Of a stretch of 56,797 nt of DNA, positions 34,237 to 44,051 are shown one piece after another (the first letter of the stretch is position 1; every line of letters begins with the position of its first letter). This DNA is from Flavobacteriia bacterium (GTDB taxonomy: Bacteria; Bacteroidota; Bacteroidia; Flavobacteriales_D; Crocinitomicaceae). The stretch is from the NCBI GenBank assembly GCA_947455255.1, contig CANGOA010000005.1, positions 1 to 56,797 on the forward strand, read 5' to 3'. Made by a program: the position numbers and the translations under genes. The notes under the pieces were generated by a model. It ran no database searches. It had not been told where the DNA came from and was given only the letters and a program-made list of their open reading frames with translations.

Positions 34237-36135
34237 TTAAATGCGATTTTTAACAATTTCATCAACAACACTAGGGTCTAATAATGTTGATACATCCCCT
34301 AAATTATCTAAATCGCCTTCTGCAACTTTACGTAGTATTCTGCGCATAATTTTTCCAGAACGTGTTTTAGGTAAACCACTTACAAATTGAATTTTTTCTG
34401 GAAGTGCTATTTTTCCAATCTCATTCGTAACTGTATTCAAAATGTCTTTACGCGCATCATCAAGATCTGAGAGGGTGTGATCACATACGACAAATGCGTA
34501 GATAGATTGACCTTTGATTGGATGAGGATAACCAACAACTGCTGATTCGATGATCAATTCATTTTGATTAATAGCATTCTCTATCTCTGCAGTTCCAAAT
34601 CGATGGCCAGAAACGTTAATTACATCATCAATACGACCAATAATACGGTACATGCCATTTTCGTCACGTTTTGCGCCATCTCCTGTAAAGTAATAGCCTT
34701 CAAAATTGGAAAAATAGGCTTCTTTACAGCGAGCATGATTTCCATAGGTCGTTCGTATGATCGATGGCCATGGAGCTTTCATGCATAAATATCCTTCTTG
34801 CTCATTCTCTAAGATTTCTTCACCATCTTGATTTAATAATACAGGCTGAATTCCAGGTAATGGATAACCTGCAAATGTTGGTTTCTGTGGTGATATTCCA
34901 CCAATACCAGAAATCATAATTCCTCCAGTTTCTGTTTGCCACCAATTGTCTACAACTGGACAAGTACCTTTACCAACATTGTTTTGATACCAATGCCAAG
35001 CTTCCTCATTGATTGGCTCACCAACTGTTCCAATGATTTTTAAGGTGCTTAAATCATACTTTTGCACAGGTTCCTCACCAAATGCCATTAATGATCGTAT
35101 AGCAGTTGGCGCGGTTAAAAATTGAGTGACTTTATACTTTTCAACAATTTCCCAAAACCTTCCTGCATTTGGATAGGTCGGTATTCCTTCAAACATAACC
35201 GTGGTTGCTCCACATAATAATGGTCCATATACAATATAGGAATGTCCAGTAATCCAACCAATATCTGCTGTACACCAATGAATGTCTCCTTCTTCGTATT
35301 GATAAACATTCATAAAAGTATAGGCTGTATAAACCATATATCCTCCGCATGTATGAACAACTCCTTTTGGCTTACCTGTTGAACCAGAAGTGTAAAGAAT
35401 AAATAAACTATCCTCACTTTCCATTTCAGTTGCAGGACAAATAATATCTTGTGAAGGAATTAACTCATGCCACCAAATATCACGTGTTTCTGTCATTGAA
35501 CAGTTTGTATCTGTCACTTTTAGTACTAACACGTTTTGGATACATGCGGTATGTGCAACAGCTTCATCAACAACATCTTTTAATGACATTTGCTTGGCTC
35601 CTCTGTTTAATCCATCTGATGTGATAACCAGCCTAGCATCTGCATCGATAATTCTATCTGCAAGTGAAGTTGCTGAAAATCCTGCAAAAACAACAGAATG
35701 TATTGCGCCAATTCGAGCACAAGCTAGTACAGCAATTGTTAACTCTGGGACCATTGGTAAATAAATACAAACGCGATCTCCTTTTGTAACACCTAACGAT
35801 TTTAAACCATTCGCACATTGATTTACAGCATGGTATAATTCTTCATAAGTATAAGTTCTGTTAGCAGCTAAAGGTTCGTTTGCTTCCCAAATTAGGGCTA
35901 AATCATTTTTTTTAGTAGCTAAATTTCGTTCAAATATATTTTCAGTAATATTTAAAGTGGCTCCTTCAAACCAACTTACTCTAGGTTCTTCAAAATTCCA
36001 AGTCAAGGTATTTTCCCATTTCTTCTTCCACATAAATGTTGATGCAACACCATCCCAAAATAATTCAGGATTTGAAACACTAAATTCATATTGTTTTTGG
36101 TATTCTGAAAATGTTTTGATTTTTAAATTTTTCAT
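34237..36135 (-). CDS. acs: Acetyl-CoA synthetase
   Basis: A 632-residue AMP-forming acetyl-CoA synthetase that activates acetate through acetyl-AMP. The AMP-binding motif is LYTSGSTGKPKGVVHT; GEPINEEAWHWY and WWQTETGG mark the substrate region, YFTGDGAKRDENGMYRIIGRIDDVINVSGHR the hinge and C-domain (read in parts), and KTRSGKIMRR holds the catalytic, acetylatable Lys. I chose the ATG at 36135; an in-frame TTG at 36177 is upstream of the family's usual start. Confidence 0.97.
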   Translation of the reverse strand: MKNLKIKTFSEYQKQYEFSVSNPELFWDGVASTFMWKKKWENTLTWNFEEPRVSWFEGATLNITENIFERNLATKKNDLALIWEANEPLAANRTYTYEELYHAVNQCANGLKSLGVTKGDRVCIYLPMVPELTIAVLACARIGAIHSVVFAGFSATSLADRIIDADARLVITSDGLNRGAKQMSLKDVVDEAVAHTACIQNVLVLKVTDTNCSMTETRDIWWHELIPSQDIICPATEMESEDSLFILYTSGSTGKPKGVVHTCGGYMVYTAYTFMNVYQYEEGDIHWCTADIGWITGHSYIVYGPLLCGATTVMFEGIPTYPNAGRFWEIVEKYKVTQFLTAPTAIRSLMAFGEEPVQKYDLSTLKIIGTVGEPINEEAWHWYQNNVGKGTCPVVDNWWQTETGGIMISGIGGISPQKPTFAGYPLPGIQPVLLNQDGEEILENEQEGYLCMKAPWPSIIRTTYGNHARCKEAYFSNFEGYYFTGDGAKRDENGMYRIIGRIDDVINVSGHRFGTAEIENAINQNELIIESAVVGYPHPIKGQSIYAFVVCDHTLSDLDDARKDILNTVTNEIGKIALPEKIQFVSGLPKTRSGKIMRRILRKVAEGDLDNLGDVSTLLDPSVVDEIVKNRI

Positions 36136-36231
36136 AGTAGAAACGGGATTTACAAAATAACTTACGCTAATATACAATTTTGTCTTATTAATCCATTATT
36201 TATTTTACACTTCTCATTCAAATAAAAAGTT

Positions 36232-36239
36232 TAAATTTG
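36232..36239 (+). promoter_or_regulatory. gpsA -7 box
   Basis: TAAATTTG, exact TAnnTTTG match, 13 bp before the gpsA ATG; divergent from acs. Confidence 0.5.
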
Positions 36240-36252
36240 TAGTCAACTTACT

Positions 36253-37251
36253 ATGGTAAAAGACAAAAAAATAGCAGTTATTGGAGGTGGAAGTTGGGCA
36301 ACTGCTCAGGTTAAAATCCTCTGTAATAACCTTAATAAGGTGTATTGGTTCGTTCGTTCAGAAGAACAAGTAGAACATATTTTGAAGTTTAAACACAATC
36401 CAAAATACCTTCAATCAGTAGAGTTTGATACGAATAAACTTCATGTTTCTAGTGATTTAGAAGAAATACTTAGTGAAGCACAATACATAATTATTGCAAC
36501 TCCTTCTGCTTTTTTAACGAAGCTTTTTGAAAACGTTGATAAAAAATTATTTGAAGGAAAAGTTGTTTTTTCTGCCGTTAAAGGGATTATTCCTGAATAT
36601 AATGCAATTCCAGCTCGCTTTATTCACAAAACTTTTGGTGTACCGTACCATAAAATTGGAATTATCTGTGGACCTTGTCATGCGGAGGAAGTAGCTTTAG
36701 AACGTTTATCCTATTTAACAATTGCATGTCAAGACGAATTAATTGCAAGCACAATGGCTCACGCTCTTGCTTGTCGTTATATTAAAACAACTGTATCAGA
36801 TGATTTATTTGGAACAGAGTTTTCAGCAGTACTTAAAAATGTATACGCAGTAGCTTCCGGAATATGCTCTGGTTTAGGTTACGGAGATAATTTCCAATCT
36901 GTTTTAATTTCCAATGCGATTCAAGAAATTGAAAATTTTATAGATGTTGTTAGCCCTATACACCGAGATGTCAAATCAAGCGCATATCTAGGTGATTTAC
37001 TTGTAACTGCTTACTCTAAATTTTCACGTAATCGTTCTTTCGGATTTATGATTGGAAAAGGTTACTCCGTGAAAAGTGCACAGTTAGAAATGGAAATGGT
37101 TGCTGAAGGATATTATGCCGTGAAATGCTTGATGGAAATAAACAAAAAATTTCAAGTAGAAATGCCTATAATCGAAGCTGTCTATAACATCGTTTACGAA
37201 AAGATCTCTCCAGTAATTGAAATGCGCATACTTTCCGATAAACTTTCATAA
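36253..37251 (+). CDS. gpsA: NAD(P)-dependent glycerol-3-phosphate dehydrogenase
   Basis: A 332-residue cytosolic dehydrogenase reducing dihydroxyacetone phosphate to sn-glycerol 3-phosphate, the backbone of phospholipids. The Rossmann motif is IAVIGGGSWATA (8-19), catalytic Lys lies in ALKNVYAVASGICSGLGYGDN, and AVKGIIP, GPCHAEEV and the SRNRSFG-type segment are typical. Array H follows. Confidence 0.95.
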   Translation: MVKDKKIAVIGGGSWATAQVKILCNNLNKVYWFVRSEEQVEHILKFKHNPKYLQSVEFDTNKLHVSSDLEEILSEAQYIIIATPSAFLTKLFENVDKKLFEGKVVFSAVKGIIPEYNAIPARFIHKTFGVPYHKIGIICGPCHAEEVALERLSYLTIACQDELIASTMAHALACRYIKTTVSDDLFGTEFSAVLKNVYAVASGICSGLGYGDNFQSVLISNAIQEIENFIDVVSPIHRDVKSSAYLGDLLVTAYSKFSRNRSFGFMIGKGYSVKSAQLEMEMVAEGYYAVKCLMEINKKFQVEMPIIEAVYNIVYEKISPVIEMRILSDKLS

Positions 37252-37284
37252 GGGAGCAATGTCCATTATATTTAGTCGAAATTC

Positions 37285-37305
37285 GTCACTCGAGTCTCGT
37301 AACTT
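37285..37305 (-). repeat. Heptanucleotide array H
   Basis: Plus strand: gtcactc, gagtctc, gtaactt. It abuts the minus-strand stop of the M43 gene at 37306 and lies in the convergent gap with gpsA. Confidence 0.6.
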
Positions 37306-39405
37306 CTATTCTCTTTCTACCTGAAAATATCTTACGTAAGCTTCACCTCCAAAGTTCATTTTCACAAAATAACTGCCAACTACCAAATCTTTCGTTGGTA
37401 TGATAACTAAATTATTTCCAATTGCTCCTTGTATAACATTTGAGAATATTTTCTTTCCAAAAATATCAACGATTTCATAATTAACTGTCTGATGATTGTT
37501 TAAGCTGAATTCTAAAGATAATTCTTGATCAGTTGGGTTTGGATAAATCTGAATATCATCCGATTTTTTTTGTTCTAATAGACCCAAAAACAACTCTGTT
37601 GTTGGTGCTGCAGGGTATAAATTAATATCATCTAAAAAGAAATTGTTACCACCACTTCCTTCAAATGTAAATCGAAGTCTTGTATTAGTATTCCAAAAAG
37701 TACTATTGATATTTGTTACATGAACTGTTGTCCAATCAGATTTACTCGTTGGTGTCCAGTCGTTTGCGACAGTTAAGCCTGATAAATTAACACCCGACAA
37801 TACTTTTCTTGAATTCCAAGTATATCCACAATCAGAGGTCATTGATACACGAAAAACTTCTGAATTTGACGAGTTTTTCTTACGATAAGCATATCTAAAT
37901 GTTAATGTAATCAAATTCTGATCACTTACTTTTGATAAATCTACATTTGTTGAAATAAGTTCGTCTGTACTTGCTGTTGTCTCTGAGAAATTTGACAATT
38001 TCAAACATTTGTTATCTGAATAACCTGCTCCACTATAAACCTCAAAAGCTTGATTATTATCTGTATTTATTACTTTCCAAAATGATGCATCAGAAATTTT
38101 CGAATAAGTATTAAAAGTTTCTAATAATGGAATTTTTGTACTTTCTCCCAATACAGTAATTAAATTTGATTTCGTAACAGTCATCGAATTTGTTCCGTCT
38201 GAAACTACTAATGATACATTATAAGTGCCAGGTTTATTGTAGACTATCGTTGGATTTTGATCTGAAGAATTTGAGGGAGTACCGCCTGGAAATGACCATT
38301 CCCATGTCTTAGGAGCATTATAAGAGGCATCTTTGAAAGTGATCTGTCCACCTAAACAAGTTTCTTGAAAATCATTAGTAAAGTCTGCTATACATAAACT
38401 AGCATTGATTCCACCAACCGCAGTTAAATTTTGTGTTGTCCAGAGTTTATTTCTTCCTCCAACAGAAGAAATAATCGCTGCTCGCATACGATCAACTTGA
38501 CCTTGTGTAAACATTTTACTACAATAAGAATACTCCATGTAATTTTCAACATTTGCCCTAGGACCACAATATTTATCATCTAAATTACATACACTTTTAT
38601 CACCTATACAATTAGGTGTATCTGTTACTCCATCATCAGTACCACAACTTAAAGTATCTCCAGGACTATTATTTGGACCCCAGGTATGATCAAGATTAAA
38701 CCAATGGCCAACTTCATGTGTTAATGCTCGACTTTTAATAATGTTACTTGTTCCAATACTACCTATATAATTATGTAATATGTATATACCATTTGACATA
38801 CTGTTTCCTGAACCAAAAGGTTTATTGGTATACCCTGCAGGGCCGTTCAAACCTGTACTAACAAATATATTTAAGTATTTATATCCTGTCCATTCTCCTT
38901 TATAAACGTCATTCCCTTTCATGATTAAACTTACTTGAGCGCTACCATCTGTAACAGATGTTGCAGTGTAAGTTCTTGTAATTCCTGAAAAACAGCTTCC
39001 GTTTGGTGCTTTTGTTGCTAATACAAATTCTATTTGTACATCTGAAGGCATTCCTTTAAAATCAGGATGAACATTTGCAGCATCTGCATTTTTTAATCGG
39101 TAATCCCTATTTAATATGGCAAGCTGATCTAATATTTGTTCTTTTGATATATTCTCTTCACCATTTGAGTGAAGAACATGAAATACAATAGGTATTTTAT
39201 AAATTATTCCTCTTTTTTGATTAGGATTTTTAAACATTTCTTGCAAAACCTGTTTTTGAATTTTTTGGTCAAATTCAAATTGAGCTTTAAAAACTGGATC
39301 TTTTAACTGTTCTTGTAATATAGTATGTTGACCACAAGGTAATAATTGACCGTAAAACAATGAAATCACAAATGTAAAACCAAACAAAAAGGCAATTTTT
39401 TTCAT
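37306..39405 (-). CDS. Secreted M43 (pappalysin-like) metalloprotease, T9SS cargo
   Basis: A 699-residue exported protease. After a signal peptide (1-19) and propeptide comes an M43 domain with the zinc motif HEVGHWFNLDH (His230, Glu231, His234, His240) and Met-turn NYMEY (Met290). A PKD-like domain follows (about 345-420: CLGGQITFKDASYNAPKTWEWSFPG in parts), then a jelly-roll/MAM-like domain (about 430-610) and a T9SS type-A-like C-terminal domain (IYPNPTDQELSLEF ... VGSYFVKM). Expected to be exported by T9SS and kept on the surface or released. The T9SS signal fits porZ and gldH in the window. Confidence 0.93.
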   Translation of the reverse strand: MKKIAFLFGFTFVISLFYGQLLPCGQHTILQEQLKDPVFKAQFEFDQKIQKQVLQEMFKNPNQKRGIIYKIPIVFHVLHSNGEENISKEQILDQLAILNRDYRLKNADAANVHPDFKGMPSDVQIEFVLATKAPNGSCFSGITRTYTATSVTDGSAQVSLIMKGNDVYKGEWTGYKYLNIFVSTGLNGPAGYTNKPFGSGNSMSNGIYILHNYIGSIGTSNIIKSRALTHEVGHWFNLDHTWGPNNSPGDTLSCGTDDGVTDTPNCIGDKSVCNLDDKYCGPRANVENYMEYSYCSKMFTQGQVDRMRAAIISSVGGRNKLWTTQNLTAVGGINASLCIADFTNDFQETCLGGQITFKDASYNAPKTWEWSFPGGTPSNSSDQNPTIVYNKPGTYNVSLVVSDGTNSMTVTKSNLITVLGESTKIPLLETFNTYSKISDASFWKVINTDNNQAFEVYSGAGYSDNKCLKLSNFSETTASTDELISTNVDLSKVSDQNLITLTFRYAYRKKNSSNSEVFRVSMTSDCGYTWNSRKVLSGVNLSGLTVANDWTPTSKSDWTTVHVTNINSTFWNTNTRLRFTFEGSGGNNFFLDDINLYPAAPTTELFLGLLEQKKSDDIQIYPNPTDQELSLEFSLNNHQTVNYEIVDIFGKKIFSNVIQGAIGNNLVIIPTKDLVVGSYFVKMNFGGEAYVRYFQVERE

Positions 39406-39448
39406 ATAAAGAATTTCTAAATAAATGAATTTGCAATGAATATAATGA

Positions 39449-39456
39449 CAAATTTA
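39449..39456 (-). promoter_or_regulatory. Putative -7 box of the M43 gene
   Basis: On the minus strand TAAATTTG, an exact TAnnTTTG match, 43 bp before the ATG. Confidence 0.4.
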
Positions 39457-39568
39457 GTAATAGACGTAGTTTTCATAGTTAGGTTGTTTATACTTTAAAA
39501 TGAGATATACTAACATTCATTTATTCAGAACTTACTATTAAAGGTGGTAAAACACGATTGAAAGTCCT

Positions 39569-39576
39569 TACATTTG
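39569..39576 (+). promoter_or_regulatory. purE -7 box
   Basis: TACATTTG, exact TAnnTTTG match, 14 bp before the ATG at 39591. It rules against an in-frame TTG start at 39558. Confidence 0.55.
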
Positions 39577-39590
39577 TTAAAAATATTAAA

Positions 39591-40076
39591 ATGGCTAAAG
39601 TTGGAATTATTATGGGAAGCAAATCGGATTTGCCGATTATGCAAGAAGCTGCCCATATACTAAAAGAATTTGGTGTTGAATATGAAATTAATGTTGTTTC
39701 TGCACATCGTACGCCTGAATTAATGGTCGAATATGCTCAAAATGCACATAAACGTGGTATTCAAGTAATTATTGCTGGAGCTGGAGGTGCCGCTCATTTA
39801 CCTGGAATGACAGCGTCTTTAACGCCACTTCCTGTAATTGGCGTTCCAATTAAATCGAGTAATTCAATAGATGGTTGGGATAGTATACTTTCCATTCTTC
39901 AAATGCCAAATGGAATTCCTGTTGCAACTGTTGCATTAAATGCAGCCAAAAATGCTGGAATTTTAGCAGCTAAAATGATTGCTACAAGTGATGAGCAATT
40001 ATTAAATAAATTAGAAAATTACATGCAATCACTTAAAGAAGCAGTTCTTGAAAGTGGAAAAAATCTTCAAGTTTAA
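39591..40076 (+). CDS. purE: N5-carboxyaminoimidazole ribonucleotide mutase PurE
   Basis: A 161-residue class I PurE that converts N5-CAIR to CAIR in purine synthesis. Motifs: [21 protein letters not shown] with the catalytic His, and [12 protein letters not shown]. purK is not next to it. It begins a plus-strand run with dut and the nucleotidyltransferase. Confidence 0.96.
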   Translation: MAKVGIIMGSKSDLPIMQEAAHILKEFGVEYEINVVSAHRTPELMVEYAQNAHKRGIQVIIAGAGGAAHLPGMTASLTPLPVIGVPIKSSNSIDGWDSILSILQMPNGIPVATVALNAAKNAGILAAKMIATSDEQLLNKLENYMQSLKEAVLESGKNLQV

Positions 40077-40100
40077 TTAAGTTTAAAAAAGCTCAATGCG

Positions 40101-40535
40101 ATGAATGTTGCAATAATTAATAAATCAAATAATGCTTTACCATCCTATGAAACCACTGCTTCAGCTGGAATGGATATCCGTGCATTTATAGAGGGAACAA
40201 TCGCCCTTTTACCTGGTGAAAGAAAACTAATTAAAACTGGGTTATTTATTGAAATTCCTGAAGGATACGAAGCTCAAGTTAGACCACGTTCAGGTTTGGC
40301 TTTAAAAAATGGGATAACTGTTTTAAATTCTCCTGGAACTATTGATGCAGATTATCGTGGTGAAATAGGTGTTATTCTTATAAATCATTCAGATCAAAAT
40401 TTTGAAATCAATTCTGGTGATCGAATTGCTCAACTAGTTTTTGCAAAAGTAGAACAAGCAATTTGGAATTTAACAGATTCCCTAAATGAGTCCGATAGAG
40501 GAGAAGGAGGATTTGGAAGTACCGGAAAAAAATAA
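40101..40535 (+). CDS. dut: dUTP diphosphatase
   Basis: A 144-residue trimeric dUTPase that hydrolyses dUTP to dUMP. All five motifs show: [38 protein letters not shown] and the C-terminal GEGGFGSTG arm. It is 24 bp after purE and 6 bp before the next gene. Confidence 0.97.
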   Translation: MNVAIINKSNNALPSYETTASAGMDIRAFIEGTIALLPGERKLIKTGLFIEIPEGYEAQVRPRSGLALKNGITVLNSPGTIDADYRGEIGVILINHSDQNFEINSGDRIAQLVFAKVEQAIWNLTDSLNESDRGEGGFGSTGKK

Positions 40536-40541
40536 AAATCT

Positions 40542-41549
40542 ATGAAAATTATCGTGCCGATGGCAGGACGTGGAAGTCGTCTTCGCCCACATACATTAAC
40601 TATACCAAAACCATTAATCCCTGTTGGAGGTAAACCAATAGTTCACAGACTAGTTGAAGATATTGCTTCAATTTGTTCAGATAAAATTGATGAAATTGCT
40701 TTTGTTATTGGCGATTTTGGAACTGAAGTGGAAAATGAATTAATTCAAGTTGCTGAAAAATTAGGGGCTAAAGGTTCTATTCATTATCAAGACCAACCTT
40801 TAGGGACAGCACACGCAGTTTATTGCGCAAAAGAGTTATTAGAAGGACCAGTTGTAGTTGCATTTGCAGATACACTTTTTAGTGCTGATTTTAAGTTAGA
40901 CGCTTCTGTTGATGGAATCTTATGGGTAAAACAAATTGAAGACCCTTCTGCTTTTGGTGTTGTAAAATTAAACGAGAATAACGAAATAATTGATTTTGTA
41001 GAAAAACCTCAAACTTTTGTGTCTGATCTAGCAATGATAGGTATTTATTACTTCAAAAAAGGAGAAGATTTATGCAAGGAGATTGAATTTCTACTAGAGA
41101 ATAATATTATTAAAAGTGGCGAATATCAATTGCCAGATGCTCTTCGTCGTTTGACAGAAGCTGGAAATAAATTTAAACCAGGTAAAGTAGATGAATGGCT
41201 AGACTGTGGAAATAAGGAAGTAACAGTACATACAAATCAACGTGTTTTAGAACATGACGCATCGAAAGGATTAAATACTATTTCAGACACTATTATTTCT
41301 GAAAATTCTATTATAATCCCACCGTGTTATATTGGGGAAAATGTTAAAATTATTAATGCTGTTGTAGGACCGCATGTTTCAATTGGAGAAGGTTCAATCG
41401 TAGAAAATTCAACGATTAAAAATTCAATTATTCAATCAAATGCAAAAATTATAAATGCAATTTTACAGAATTCAATGATTGGAAATGCTGCTAATTATGA
41501 AGGAAAAATTGCAGATATTAGTCTAGGAGATTACTCAACGATAGCTTAA
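40542..41549 (+). CDS. Sugar-1-phosphate nucleotidyltransferase
   Basis: A 335-residue protein with an N-terminal nucleotidyltransferase domain (MAGRGSRLRPHTLTIPKPLIPVGGKP, as the GxGxRLxPxT...PKPL motif) and a C-terminal left-handed beta-helix of hexapeptide repeats (VSIGEGSIVENSTIKNSII in parts, about 250-325). Such enzymes make NDP-sugars for cell-surface glycans. Nucleotide and sugar are not readable. Its stop and the next ATG overlap by one base. Confidence 0.9.
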   Translation: MKIIVPMAGRGSRLRPHTLTIPKPLIPVGGKPIVHRLVEDIASICSDKIDEIAFVIGDFGTEVENELIQVAEKLGAKGSIHYQDQPLGTAHAVYCAKELLEGPVVVAFADTLFSADFKLDASVDGILWVKQIEDPSAFGVVKLNENNEIIDFVEKPQTFVSDLAMIGIYYFKKGEDLCKEIEFLLENNIIKSGEYQLPDALRRLTEAGNKFKPGKVDEWLDCGNKEVTVHTNQRVLEHDASKGLNTISDTIISENSIIIPPCYIGENVKIINAVVGPHVSIGEGSIVENSTIKNSIIQSNAKIINAILQNSMIGNAANYEGKIADISLGDYSTIA

Positions 41550-43252
41550 TGAAGCATTTTATACTTTTTACTTGTATTGTTTTGATCGTAAGCGCTTGCA
41601 GTACGAGTAAAAAGACAGCTTCTTCTGAAATTGCTTATTCTCCAAAATATATTGAGTTATTTCATGAAGGAATAAGAACGAAACAGCGTAGACAATACGA
41701 AAATGCAATTTCAATTTTTGAAGCTTGTGTTTCGCAAAATAAAAAAGATGATGCTGCTTATTTTGCATTGTCTGAACTTTACGGATATACAAATCAAAAA
41801 GAAAAATCGATAGAAGCGCTCGAAAAAGCGGTAGAACTAGATTCTGAAAACGACCATTATATTCAAGATTTGGCTATAAAGTATTTGGCTACAAATAATT
41901 ACAAACAAGCTACAACTACCTACCAAAAGCTTCTTAAAAAGAACCCTAGAAATCCTGAATGGCTAATTAATTATTCGGAATGTTTATTAAAAACAAACAA
42001 ATTAAAAGAAGCTTTTGAATCATTAGAACAACTTCAAGCTGTTCTTGGTGAAACTCCAGAAATTTATATTGAAAAATACAAAGTCAAAAGGTATTTGCAT
42101 GAAGACAAACAAGCCGAACAAATTTTATTAAAAGCAATTGAAAAGTTTCCTTCTGAAAATGAATTACTCGCTCAATTAATAGATTATTATTTTGAAACTA
42201 AAAATGATGATGCTGCGATTAAATTACTTTTTAGATTAGCTGAATCAGATCCAAAAAATGGCAATGTGCATTTAACTTTAGCACAGTATTATTTAGAAAG
42301 AGACGATAAATTAAATACTTATAAAGAATTAAAATTAGCTTTCTCCTGCCCAGAGATTTCACTAGATACTAAGACCAAATCTATCTCATATTTCTTCGAA
42401 AAACAGGCGAAATTAGATCATGAAATAACTGAATTAGCACTGCAATTAACTAGTGATTATCCAAAAGAAGCAAAAGTATTTACGCTTTTAGGTGATATTC
42501 ATAGTAAAAATAGCTTGGATACATTAGCTCTAGAATCTTATCATCGAGCAATTGAATTAGATCCAACTCATTATTCTATATGGGAAGAAGTTGTTATTTT
42601 GGAATACGAATTTCAAAAATATTATGAACTCTATTCGGACTGTAAAAAAGCAATTGAGATTTTTCCAACGAAAGGTAAGTTGTATTTATTAGCAGGTGTT
42701 AGTGCAAATCAGTTGAAAAAATACTCAGAAGCAATTGAAATCTTAGAGTTAGGAAAAGAGTACTCGGGTAAAAATCAAGAATTAAAAGCAGAATTTTATG
42801 CTCAACTTGGACAAGCTTATTTTAAAAACAAACAACACAAGGAAGCAAATGAAAGCTATGAAAATGCGATTAATTTGGCTCCCACAAATCAATTAAACTT
42901 AAATAATTATGCATTCTATCTGGCAAATGAAAAAATGCATTTGGATAAAGCAGAAAAATTAATAAAAGAGGTCTTGACAGTTTCACCGAATGATTATCAT
43001 TTTTTAGATACTTACGGTTGGATTCTTTTTCAACAAGGTAAATATTCCGAGGCTTTATCAACATTTCAATCCGCTCAAAAAAGCGGGACAAAAGAACCAC
43101 TAATTTTGGAGCATATTGGTGATTGTCAATTCAAATTGGGGAATATCAATGAAGCAATAATATACTGGAAACAGGCGCTCGACAAAGGATCTAAAAATTC
43201 GGTATTACCTAAAAAGATTGAGAAAAAACATTACTATGAAGCTGTATTTTAA
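41549..43252 (+). CDS. TPR-repeat lipoprotein
   Basis: A 567-residue lipoprotein (signal ending IVSAC, Cys17) made almost wholly of TPR units, about 13 by eye, including DAAYFALSELYGYTNQKEKSIEAL and a late set LDTYGWILFQQGKYSEALSTFQSAQ. It precedes DUF4292 and the EnvC-like gene, a conserved Bacteroidota order, and overlaps the DUF4292 start by 17 bp. Probably a periplasmic scaffold in envelope assembly; partners unknown. Confidence 0.9.
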   Translation: MKHFILFTCIVLIVSACSTSKKTASSEIAYSPKYIELFHEGIRTKQRRQYENAISIFEACVSQNKKDDAAYFALSELYGYTNQKEKSIEALEKAVELDSENDHYIQDLAIKYLATNNYKQATTTYQKLLKKNPRNPEWLINYSECLLKTNKLKEAFESLEQLQAVLGETPEIYIEKYKVKRYLHEDKQAEQILLKAIEKFPSENELLAQLIDYYFETKNDDAAIKLLFRLAESDPKNGNVHLTLAQYYLERDDKLNTYKELKLAFSCPEISLDTKTKSISYFFEKQAKLDHEITELALQLTSDYPKEAKVFTLLGDIHSKNSLDTLALESYHRAIELDPTHYSIWEEVVILEYEFQKYYELYSDCKKAIEIFPTKGKLYLLAGVSANQLKKYSEAIEILELGKEYSGKNQELKAEFYAQLGQAYFKNKQHKEANESYENAINLAPTNQLNLNNYAFYLANEKMHLDKAEKLIKEVLTVSPNDYHFLDTYGWILFQQGKYSEALSTFQSAQKSGTKEPLILEHIGDCQFKLGNINEAIIYWKQALDKGSKNSVLPKKIEKKHYYEAVF

Positions 43253-44051
43253 CATATTAAAAGTCATAGTGTGTATAGGTATTCTATCATCCTCCTGTGC
43301 AAAAAAAATAGTTGGAGAAACACAACAATTTAAAGTTGGTCGCAAACGCACTTCAGAATTAATATTGGTTTTAGATAGCTTGTCTAAAATAACTCCGAAT
43401 ACGTTTTATTCAAAAATTTCTACTTCCTATAAGGACACCAATCAAGAAGTATCATTCAAAACATCCGTTAGAATGATAAAAGATAGTGCAATTACTGCAA
43501 TGATCACTTATGCTGGAATACCTCTTGTAAATTCAATAATTACAAAAGATTCATTACAGTTTACAAATAAAAAAGATCGATGTTACGTGAAAACGACAAT
43601 GAAAATATTAAGACAAGAGTTAGGAGTAGATTTTGATTTTAAAAATTTACAAGAACTATTATTAGGTCAACCATTAGGGTATAATTCTCAACAAAAATAT
43701 TACCAAATTCACGATCCTTATTCGTATATAATCTCTTCACATCGAAAAAGAGAAATAAAGAAAATGGAACGCAAAAATTTCGATGATTTCATTCTTAAAT
43801 ATTTTTTTACCAATGATACCTTAGGAATTAAAAAAATTGAAATTGAAAACAATAAAGATTCAACTTTTATAGTTGTAAATTATAAAAAAAAGAAAAAAAT
43901 TGAAAATTTCCGGGTTCCTGACGAAGTAGAAATAAGTATTTCCACGAAAAAAAACAATATTTTGATTTTACTTAATTATGAAAAAATTGAAGTAAATCAA
44001 GAACAAGAAATTTATTTTACGATTCCTGAAAATTATGAACATTGCAATTAA
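43236..44051 (+). CDS. DUF4292 lipoprotein
   Basis: A 271-residue protein with signal MKLYFNILKVIVCIGILSSSC and a DUF4292-like body that I recall as LolA/LolB-like in fold: SKISTSYKDTNQEVSFKTSVRMIKDSAITAMITYAGIPLVNSIIT read in parts. The ATG at 43236 gives the proper signal; an in-frame start at 43218 is less likely. It overlaps neighbours by 17 bp on both sides, so it is coupled to the TPR and EnvC-like genes. A role in lipoprotein or LPS handling is inference. Confidence 0.82.
   Translation: MKLYFNILKVIVCIGILSSSCAKKIVGETQQFKVGRKRTSELILVLDSLSKITPNTFYSKISTSYKDTNQEVSFKTSVRMIKDSAITAMITYAGIPLVNSIITKDSLQFTNKKDRCYVKTTMKILRQELGVDFDFKNLQELLLGQPLGYNSQQKYYQIHDPYSYIISSHRKREIKKMERKNFDDFILKYFFTNDTLGIKKIEIENNKDSTFIVVNYKKKKKIENFRVPDEVEISISTKKNNILILLNYEKIEVNQEQEIYFTIPENYEHCN

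Noticed and set aside
36135-36177. Longer N-terminus for acetyl-CoA synthetase from a TTG
   Set aside because: It would add 14 residues absent from the family, and the TTG may itself be a promoter element.
37306-39405. Horizontal transfer or phage origin for the M43 protease
   Set aside because: T9SS cargo proteases with PKD and C-terminal domains are normal for this group; nothing mobile flanks it.
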